In this document: in pieces, positions 7,310 to 11,858 of the stretch
Layout: each line of letters starts with the position of its first letter
How positions within the stretch are numbered: the stretch's first letter is position 1
NCBI GenBank assembly: GCA_903911805.1
Contig: CAIWET010000558.1
Coordinates: 1-11,858 of the forward strand
DNA: 11,858 bases
Source of the DNA: an uncultured Ignavibacteria bacterium
GTDB taxonomy: Bacteria; Bacteroidota; Ignavibacteria; Kapaibacteriales; UBA2268
Direction of reading: 5' to 3'
The notes under the pieces: generated by a model
Seen by the model: only the letters and a program-made list of their open reading frames with translations
What the model was told of the DNA's origin: nothing
Database searches by the model: none
Position numbers and translations under genes: made by a program

Positions 7310-7468
7310 TAGAAATACTCCTTACAATGTTTAAAATAAGTATTATCTATTCTATAAAATTATCCTTTCATTTTTGCAACAAAACTTTTATTAAAATTAC
7401 ATAATATTGAATTAATATGCAAATTTTTTAAAATTAAATCTACACAATCTTTTCAAATGAATTAATTA
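7310..7468. other. AT-rich leader/promoter region of gene 5912-7309
   Basis: Very AT-rich spacer between the decayed sorting domain (from 7469) and the start of the downstream gene. It holds AAGGAG at 7318-7323. No confident promoter boxes of the Bacteroidota TTTG / TAnnTTTG type were found. The whole gene-free stretch 7310-7642 therefore consists of this leader plus the sorting-domain relic. Confidence 0.5.
7318..7323 (-). promoter_or_regulatory. Ribosome-binding site for 5912-7309
   Basis: AAGGAG lies 8 nt before ATG 7309 on the minus strand. This is a full-strength Shine-Dalgarno and fixes the start. Confidence 0.75.
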
Positions 7469-7553
7469 TTAACATCTCCCAAACTTCTCATATCTATCAC
7501 TAATCCTGATGAAATACACTCCAGGAGAAAGATTGGAAATATCGATCTTTAAG

Positions 7554-7589
7554 CCCCTCCCTTCAAGGGGAGGGGTTTGGGGTGGGGCG
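7554..7589 (-). repeat. Palindromic element inside the orphan sorting domain
   Basis: Identical to the element at 7728-7763 (CCCCTCCC-ttcaag-GGGAGGGG plus tail TTTGGGGTGGGGCG). It was carried along by the 174-bp-period duplication rather than inserted independently; the 36 bp match without a mismatch. Confidence 0.8.
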
Positions 7590-7603
7590 TCTTGAACATT
7601 CAA

Positions 7604-7635
7604 GGTGGAGCCCACCTCAAAGGTGTCGGACATCT
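7604..7635 (-). repeat. Chimeric stop-adjacent hairpin
   Basis: The left part, TGGAGCCCACCT (7606-7617), equals the first hairpin arm of the structured repeat at 5820-5831. The right part, CAAAGGTGTCGGACATC (7618-7634), plus TTTTTGGACTAC, equals the stop-adjacent hairpin seen at 10404-10420. The two families share the core CACCT..AAAGGTG, where the switch occurs. The arms no longer pair fully. Confidence 0.65.
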
Positions 7636-7642
7636 TTTTGGA

Positions 7643-8965
7643 CTACATCTTAATAAACTTCTCAAATCTATCTCCAATCCTGATAAAATACACTCCCGGA
7701 GCAAGATTAGAAATATCGATCTTTAAGCCCCTCCCTTCAAGGGGAGGGGTTTGGGGTGGGGCGTCTTGAACTTCTCCAAAGATGTTGAAGATTTCGTAGG
7801 ACACACCCCCTTGCCCCCTCTTGATAGAGGGGGAATCAAGAGATATTTCTATATAATCACTTGCGGGATTGGGAGAGATTGAAAATGAATAATTCGAATT
7901 ATTAGAAGGTTGGCTATTTTCTACATCAGTAGGATGAATAGATGTATCTAAGTTATGAAATACAAAACTACCGACAATTCCACCTTCTCTGAAGATTGTT
8001 AAATGCTTTTGGCTTAAAATCCATTTATTATTAAATGTATCTACTACTATACTTTTAATATTACCAAATAAATAATCACTATTTGTATATGTTATCCAAT
8101 TTGTACCATCGTATTTAGTTATTGCTTGATCACTTCCAATCCACAAGTTGCCCCATTTGTCTGTATGCAATGCAGTTATTAAATCAGAAGGCAAACTACT
8201 ATTTGATTTTGTAAAAAGTGTCCATGTTTGAAGTGTATTATCTAGTTTTGCCAATCCATTTCCTGTACCACACCATACATTATATGAGCTGTCTATTGTC
8301 AAACAAGTAATACTATCGTGAGGTATTAATGAATTATTTGAATTATAATTTGTAATATTACCATTTTGGAATTTAATTGCTGTTCTATGTGAAGCACTGT
8401 CACAAATCATCCATATAGAATGATCATTGGGTTTAACATCTATAGTTAATATTGTATTTGAAGGTAGGTTTGTGTTCGATTTATTAAAATATACCCAATT
8501 TGAATCATTTTTAAAAAAATTCTTTATAGTATCAAACTTTTCTCGTTTACAAACACCAGAATCTGTTGCCACCCACATTGTATTTCCATCATTGATTAAT
8601 GAGAAGACTTTCCAAGAAGGTAAATTATATCCTTTACCTTTTGGAATTTGAATAGATGTGCAATAATAATTCGTATCAAAAAGTAAAATACCCATATGTT
8701 TCATAACTACAAATAAATTGTCATTAAAAAAAACGGATTCATATGCAGCCTCTTTAAACCTCCAATCTGCTTTGAGGTCCTTCCAATTATTTACAAACAC
8801 TCCTAAATCTGAATTTATTATTATATGATTTTTACTTGTTATATCTAATGAATTAAGCTTAAAAGTATCTTTTTTGTAAATATCAATATCCTTTTGAATA
8901 TACCATTCATTGCTGTATGTATTGCAACTTAACGCTATAATCAATATTAAAATAATTTTTTTCAT
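7643..8965 (-). CDS. Secreted Reg_prop-type beta-propeller protein with T9SS sorting domain
   Basis: The product is 440 aa from ATG 8965. The in-frame TTG at 8977 overlaps the ribosome site GGAG and is rejected. Residues 1-18 form a signal peptide (KKIILILIIALSCNTYS); ALSC is a poor lipobox, so lipoprotein status is doubtful. Residues 110-325 show repeats like the two-component-regulator propeller (Reg_prop): NTMWVATDSGVCK (128-140), HSIWMICDS (182-190), YNVWCGTGNGLAKLD (228-242), GNLWIGSDQAITKYDGTNW (272-290) and NNKWILSQ (312-319), spaced about 40-50 aa. No kinase or DNA-binding part follows, so this is an extracellular propeller, not a sensor kinase. Residues 363-440 are the T9SS tag ending FIKM, with palindromic elements in loops A and B. 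A partial second tag copy lies in frame directly after the stop. Confidence 0.88.
   Translation of the reverse strand: MKKIILILIIALSCNTYSNEWYIQKDIDIYKKDTFKLNSLDITSKNHIIINSDLGVFVNNWKDLKADWRFKEAAYESVFFNDNLFVVMKHMGILLFDTNYYCTSIQIPKGKGYNLPSWKVFSLINDGNTMWVATDSGVCKREKFDTIKNFFKNDSNWVYFNKSNTNLPSNTILTIDVKPNDHSIWMICDSASHRTAIKFQNGNITNYNSNNSLIPHDSITCLTIDSSYNVWCGTGNGLAKLDNTLQTWTLFTKSNSSLPSDLITALHTDKWGNLWIGSDQAITKYDGTNWITYTNSDYLFGNIKSIVVDTFNNKWILSQKHLTIFREGGIVGSFVFHNLDTSIHPTDVENSQPSNNSNYSFSISPNPASDYIEISLDSPSIKRGQGGVSYEIFNIFGEVQDAPPQTPPLEGRGLKIDISNLAPGVYFIRIGDRFEKFIKM
7728..7763 (-). repeat. Palindromic element in frame in loop B (gene 7643-8965)
   Basis: On the plus strand, hairpin CCCCTCCC-ttcaag-GGGAGGGG (7728-7749) then TTTGGGGTGGGGCG. 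The tail-bearing strand is antisense to the gene. It is translated as APPQTPPLEGRG between FGEVQD and LKIDIS. It contrasts sharply in G+C with the surrounding gene. Confidence 0.82.
7803..7840 (-). repeat. Palindromic element in frame in loop A (gene 7643-8965)
   Basis: Hairpin CCCCCTCT-TGAT-AGAGGGGG (7814-7833). On the coding strand it is followed by CAAGGGGGTGTG, giving the hairpin-plus-GGGGTG layout in sense orientation, opposite to the loop B element of the same tag. It encodes DSPSIKRGQGGV straight after YIEISL. Confidence 0.78.
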
Positions 8966-8971
8966 TTTTTT

Positions 8972-8975
8972 CTCC
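8972..8975 (-). promoter_or_regulatory. Ribosome-binding site for 7643-8965
   Basis: GGAG lies 6 nt before ATG 8965 on the minus strand. It overlaps the alternative TTG start, which decides for the ATG. Confidence 0.65.
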
Positions 8976-9145
8976 AAAATGTAATATTCACATTTTTAAA
9001 TTAATTCATTTTGATTGAAAAAGTAATAATATTTTTAATAGAATCAAAGCTTTAATCAAAAAAACAAATAATTTTTTAAGAATTGTGTAAGAATTTCTTC
9101 TCAGATATTAAGTTTTTTACACACTTTTTATGTGTTTATGTAAAT

Positions 9146-10345
9146 CTAAATCTTCAAAAACTTCAATATTTTATTACCAATTTTTAGGAAATAAATGCCT
9201 GTCGGCAAATAAGAAATATCGATATTAATCTCATTTCCAATGGAACTATTTGAATTTAACTGGTCACTGAGCCTGTCGATGTGTTCACCTAAAATGTTAA
9301 AAATTGATATGTCATTTGATTGAGCTAATGATTCGCAATTTAATTTGATTCTTAATATCTCATTCTTTTCATTGATTTGAATACATTCTTCTTGATTTTC
9401 TTCAATTACATCTGATAAAAATGGAGGATTAGTCCACTGAATAAATCTATACTCAGGTAAATTATACAAGTAATATTCAATGTCATCTGTTCTAAATCTT
9501 TTATTAAAGTGTATTGTCATACAAGGCTTTGGATAAAATCCTTCATCCCATCTGTTATTACATACATCAGATTGCCTATGTAATAAAAATTCACCAAATT
9601 CTTGAGTGATTTTATTGAACATTAAATAATAATCATAATAGTTAACAGTATCAATATCCTTTAAGTATGCTCCATAACCATCTGGAATTGAATCTTTAAA
9701 AATAAATTTAGTAAATCCTATAGTCCAGGTTCCTCTTTGGTACCTATCACCATAAGTAGGCGAATCTTTACATGTATCCTCAGCTATTAAATCAGGATTT
9801 TCTCCTTTACCTCCCCATAATAGATCAAGACAACTTCTATTTATATTTACTTTGGGGTAGTTTGTTTGCCACTTCAATCTATATGATGGAATCGAACGTA
9901 TAAATTTATTTATATCATAAACTCTGTTAAAACCATCAATATAAATATTAAAACAAGGTAGTTTATAAAATGCATAATCGTTATCGAAATTAACAATATC
10001 TGTAGCTCTTTTAAAGGATAATTTACCTAAACCATCTTGCATAATTTTAAAGTTAATAAAAATATCTGGATAAGTTAAAGAATCAATATTCTCAATATAG
10101 AAAGTATCATTTAAATTCATTGAATCTTTAAAGAAATACTTAGTAAATCCAATAGTCCAAGTACCTCTCATAAAGCTTCTTTGAAAGTCGGGTGAATTTT
10201 TGCAAGTATCAATCATAATGCTATCAGGATTAAATCCCTGGCTCCCGTAAATCAATTTCAGACAAGGATTAGTATCACTAAAAGCTGAAATAGTTCCTAA
10301 AAACAAAACTATTAATACAAATAAAAATACTATAAACTTTTTCAT
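9146..10345 (-). CDS. Secreted protein with two tandem copies of an unrecognised Cys-containing domain and T9SS-like tag
   Basis: The product is 399 aa. ATG 10345 has TTAAGGGT (10353-10360) upstream, and residues 1-23 form a signal peptide. Residues 28-165 and 172-305 are tandem repeats at an offset of 144 residues. Both share C-L-x-L, G-x-G-x-NPD (C28 and C172), DTCK(N/D)SP (C48 and C192), the identical ten-residue block RGTWTIGFTK (60-69 and 204-213), FKDS, and a late P-C (C131 and C275). Repeat 2 has an extra C262. I do not recognise the domain. The paired Cys suggest disulfides outside the cytoplasm. The C-terminal part (ISIFNILGEHI, INIDISYLPTGIYFLKIGN, FLKI end) is a more diverged T9SS tag than those of the neighbours, with Cys residues at 321 and 337 before it. 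It lacks SPNPAS and the high-G+C hairpins, but loop B holds a different short repeat candidate (9261-9285). Confidence 0.83.
   Translation of the reverse strand: MKKFIVFLFVLIVLFLGTISAFSDTNPCLKLIYGSQGFNPDSIMIDTCKNSPDFQRSFMRGTWTIGFTKYFFKDSMNLNDTFYIENIDSLTYPDIFINFKIMQDGLGKLSFKRATDIVNFDNDYAFYKLPCFNIYIDGFNRVYDINKFIRSIPSYRLKWQTNYPKVNINRSCLDLLWGGKGENPDLIAEDTCKDSPTYGDRYQRGTWTIGFTKFIFKDSIPDGYGAYLKDIDTVNYYDYYLMFNKITQEFGEFLLHRQSDVCNNRWDEGFYPKPCMTIHFNKRFRTDDIEYYLYNLPEYRFIQWTNPPFLSDVIEENQEECIQINEKNEILRIKLNCESLAQSNDISIFNILGEHIDRLSDQLNSNSSIGNEINIDISYLPTGIYFLKIGNKILKFLKI
9261..9285 (-). repeat. Candidate short repeat in loop B of gene 9146-10345
   Basis: The coding strand reads ACATCGACAGGCTCAGTGAC and encodes HIDRLSD directly after FNILGE. 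It is more G+C-rich than its surroundings and resembles, from memory, a short repeat (CTTCGAC..GCTCAGTG) common in related genomes. There is only one copy in this window, so the repeat status is uncertain. Confidence 0.4.
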
Positions 10346-10389
10346 CGGGATTACCCTTAATTTTTTATATGCTACTTAAAATATCTTCA

Positions 10390-10420
10390 GATGTCAGACA
10401 CCTCAAAGGTGTCGGACATC
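10390..10420 (-). repeat. Stop-adjacent hairpin of gene 10429-11661
   Basis: Arms GATGTCaGACACC / GGTGTCgGACATC with one A/G mismatch. It begins 8 nt after the stop codon on the minus strand with the same spacer (TCCAAAAA) as at 5873-5903, to which it is identical but for one base. The T5 run is on the plus-strand side. Confidence 0.72.
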
Positions 10421-10428
10421 TTTTTGGA

Positions 10429-11661
10429 TTACAATTTAATAAATTTTTCAAATTTATCACCAATCCTTATGAAATACACTCCAGGAGCAAGATTGGAAAT
10501 ATCAATCCTTACTTCCCCCTCCCCCACGGGTAGGGCTAGGGTGGGGTTCTTTTCCCCAAACACATTATAAATTTCAAAGGACTCCAACAAGGGTAAAGCA
10601 AGCCTTACCCCTACATTTATTTCTATATAATCACTTGCTGGATTTGGCGAAATTAATAATCTATTTTGTAAATTTTCTGATACTCCTACTATTTTTGGTT
10701 TTAATAATGCTGTCCCGGTAAATATAAGATTATTTGAACTTGTTGATAATGGATAACAACGTGTGTTAATACTAAATTCTAAACTATTCGAATTTCTATT
10801 AACGAAATATAAATTATATAAATTTTTATCCCATTCTGGATAATAGAATAGAATAAATTTATTGTTACCTGTAAAATTTACATAACCTGACCCTTTAGGA
10901 GATATTGTTTTAGAATTAAGTTGCAATTTGAAAGACTCAGTGCTAAAAATATTAGCTTCGTATGGATTTATTGTTAAACAACCAACAAATTTATCATCCC
11001 AAGAAAATTTTATATCATCGAATATAATCCCTGTAACTCCATTTAAATCAAATCTCTTGATTTCTGTTAAAGATTCTGTTTCCCAAAGAGTGAGGTAATA
11101 ATTTCCTCCAGTTTCACTACTATGACTAGCTGTTGCTAATTTACTACCAGAATGTGAGATTTTTATTAATGAAAAAATATCATTAAATATCTTTGATGAG
11201 AGTTTATTTGTCTTTAAATCAAGTGTAATTATTGAACTCCTAAGAGATTTAGTAAATGGCACATAAAATAATTTTGAATCATCTAAACTCATATCCGCAT
11301 CTTTAACATTATTAATGATTTTATGAATTTTTTCCGTTTTTAAATCCCAAATATATAAATTACCATCTTCGCTACCTAAAGCTCCAATCGTAAGTAAAAA
11401 ATTCCCTGATGGTGAAAGATAGAAATTATTTGTAAAAGTCAAAATTTGACTTGTTTCATAATCAAAAGTAGAAACAAAACTACCATCAGAAGAGCGATAT
11501 TTGCTGATAGTATTTCCACCAGCCAAATAAATAAATTCTCCATCTTTAGAGAATTGAGCATAAGAACCTCCAATATCCTTTTCCCAGGCAATTTCGTATT
11601 CCTGAGAAAAGAGACTTGTACTTGCTAAAAATAGCACCACGATAAACATTAATTTTTTCAT
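10429..11661 (-). CDS. Secreted WD40-like propeller protein with T9SS sorting domain
   Basis: The product is 410 aa. ATG 11661 has AAGGAG (11669-11674) 7 nt upstream, and residues 1-19 form a signal peptide (KKLMFIVVLFLASTSLFS). The passenger (20-325) has WD40/YVTN-like blades: AQFSKDGEFIYLAGGNTISKY (35-55), YLSPSGNFLLTIG..DGNLYIWDLKT (81-109), MSLDDSKLFYVP (124-135), ISHSGSKLATASH..LTLWE (168-194) and IKFSWDDKFVGCL (217-229). By family knowledge such propellers bind proteins or ligands; the partner here is unknown. Residues 337-410 are the T9SS tag (ISPNPASDYIEIN, FEIYNVFGEK, RIDISNLAPGVYFIRIGD, FIKL). Palindromic elements are translated in loops A (GVRLALPLL) and B (NPTLALPVGEGE). It is separated from the next gene by 83 bp containing the stop-adjacent hairpin. 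Confidence 0.88.
   Translation of the reverse strand: MKKLMFIVVLFLASTSLFSQEYEIAWEKDIGGSYAQFSKDGEFIYLAGGNTISKYRSSDGSFVSTFDYETSQILTFTNNFYLSPSGNFLLTIGALGSEDGNLYIWDLKTEKIHKIINNVKDADMSLDDSKLFYVPFTKSLRSSIITLDLKTNKLSSKIFNDIFSLIKISHSGSKLATASHSSETGGNYYLTLWETESLTEIKRFDLNGVTGIIFDDIKFSWDDKFVGCLTINPYEANIFSTESFKLQLNSKTISPKGSGYVNFTGNNKFILFYYPEWDKNLYNLYFVNRNSNSLEFSINTRCYPLSTSSNNLIFTGTALLKPKIVGVSENLQNRLLISPNPASDYIEINVGVRLALPLLESFEIYNVFGEKNPTLALPVGEGEVRIDISNLAPGVYFIRIGDKFEKFIKL
10514..10549 (-). repeat. Palindromic element in frame in loop B (gene 10429-11661)
   Basis: On the plus strand, an imperfect hairpin CCCT-c-CCC / GGG-t-AGGG (10517-10535) followed by the tail CTAGGGTGGGG. It has the same layout and antisense orientation as the loop B elements of 5912-7309 and 7643-8965, but the hairpin is degraded by a mismatch. 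It encodes NPTLALPVGEGE. Confidence 0.72.
10589..10615 (-). repeat. Palindromic element of the GTAGGGG type in loop A (gene 10429-11661)
   Basis: GGGTAA-a-GC-aa-GC-c-TTACCC (10591-10610) flanked by CTACA. On the coding strand it begins GTAGGGGTAAGG. It occupies the same codon position after YIEIN as 6083-6110 and has the same flanks, but different arm sequence. Confidence 0.68.
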
Positions 11662-11668
11662 TTTAAAA

Positions 11669-11674
11669 CTCCTT
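11669..11674 (-). promoter_or_regulatory. Ribosome-binding site for 10429-11661
   Basis: AAGGAG lies 7 nt before ATG 11661 on the minus strand. The rest of 11675-11858 is very AT-rich, with no reading frame and no confident promoter. Confidence 0.75.
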
Positions 11675-11858
11675 CATCTAATTCAAATATTCCATTATAT
11701 TATTAAAAATAAATGTAAATATTTCTATTAACAAATTACAAGATATTTTTTTTAAAACCAAGAAAATTAAACACTTATTTTGTACAATTGCCAAAAATTA
11801 AATATTAATATATAATATTTTCAAGTATTTATATTCTATACAACTTTATTAATTACAA

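Larger units (their letters stand above)
7469..7642 (-). pseudogene. Orphan, decaying T9SS sorting-domain copy directly after gene 7643-8965
   Basis: Immediately past TAG 7643-7645 the same frame continues for 57 codons to TAA 7469-7471. Its second half repeats the preceding gene's tag: QDAPPQTPPLEGRGLKIDIS, then NLSPGVYFIRISDRYEKF. Bases 7481-7597 and 7655-7771 match over 117 bp without gaps, with about 7 mismatches and a fixed offset of 174 bp (58 codons). A one-base deletion near the end changes the usual IKM/IKL terminus to GRC. The first codons after the TAG (SKKMSDTFEVGST) are translated from the chimeric hairpin at 7601-7635. There is no own start, passenger or first half of the tag, so it is a remnant of a partial tandem duplication. 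Stop-codon readthrough would add a second tag, but nothing supports that. Confidence 0.8.

Noticed and set aside
7469..7645. Programmed TAG readthrough or recoded stop producing a double tag
   Set aside because: The first tag ends normally at FIKM-stop, the extension begins with translated hairpin sequence, the second tag has a damaged terminus, and other genes in the window use TAG as a stop (776, 5912).
7643..8965. Lipoprotein signal (ALSC) in the Reg_prop propeller gene
   Set aside because: The residue at -3 is Ala and the T9SS tag implies another export fate; signal peptidase I cleavage after NTYS fits as well.
8966..8977. TTG 8977 as the start of the Reg_prop propeller gene
   Set aside because: The TTGGAG contains the Shine-Dalgarno for ATG 8965 and would prepend MEKK to a normal signal peptide.
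9116..9144. Intrinsic terminator after gene 9146-10345
   Set aside because: TTTACA..TGTAAA with an inner CAC/GTG can pair, but the stem is AT-rich with a 4-nt bulge, and on the minus strand it is followed by A, not T.
6001..10616. CRISPR array or ordinary tandem repeats
   Set aside because: The G+C-rich repeats are few, kilobases apart, of several families and inside protein-coding tags; there is no regular spacing and there are no spacers.

Overview
This window comes from an AT-rich bacterial genome (roughly 30% G+C by eye). At least five, probably six, predicted exported proteins end in type IX secretion system (T9SS) C-terminal sorting domains of the form SPNPAS-YIEI ... (I/Y)FGE ... (K/R)IDISNL-PGVYFI-IGD-FEKF-KL. 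This points to the Bacteroidota/Chlorobiota/Ignavibacteria (FCB) group. The style of the sorting domains and the palindromic repeats suggest an Ignavibacteria- or Kapabacteria-like lineage, but that placement is inference from memory and no marker gene is present. No rRNA, tRNA, CRISPR, transposase or phage gene was seen.

Layout. 1-776 (+): 3' end of a beta-propeller T9SS cargo gene cut by the window edge. 777-1176: a gene-free patch made largely of palindromes, including a structured repeat of about 130 bp. 1177-2628 (+): TIGR03790-family secreted protein with a diverged sorting domain. 2769-5156 (+): TonB-dependent outer-membrane receptor. 5161-5685 (-): RibD/DHFR-fold reductase, convergent with the receptor. 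5723-5847: second, inverted copy of the 130-bp repeat. Then four minus-strand T9SS cargo genes: 5912-7309 (unrecognised passenger), 7643-8965 (Reg_prop-type beta-propeller), 9146-10345 (two tandem copies of an unrecognised Cys-containing domain) and 10429-11661 (WD40-like propeller). A decayed extra sorting domain lies at 7469-7642.

The notable system is the sorting domains themselves. In four of them, two loops carry short G+C-rich palindromic elements (about 27-60 bp), read in frame as protein. The elements are of different families, lie in either orientation, and are placed to within one or two codons of the same point each time. A fifth carries a different, weaker candidate element in one loop. 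The 3' part of the sorting domain, the stop codon and an abutting hairpin form a block of about 118 bp that is roughly 93% identical behind unrelated passengers. One copy has been duplicated with a 174-bp period, and one hairpin looks like a recombinant of two hairpin families. Together this looks like an evolving set of sorting-domain cassettes that accept palindromic repeats, comparable in principle to Rickettsia palindromic elements but confined here to the export tag.

The genes are unlikely to form one pathway. Most products are predicted to be secreted through the inner membrane by Sec and across the outer membrane by T9SS, where they would be surface-attached or released. The receptor serves TonB-dependent uptake of an unknown ligand, and the reductase is cytoplasmic.
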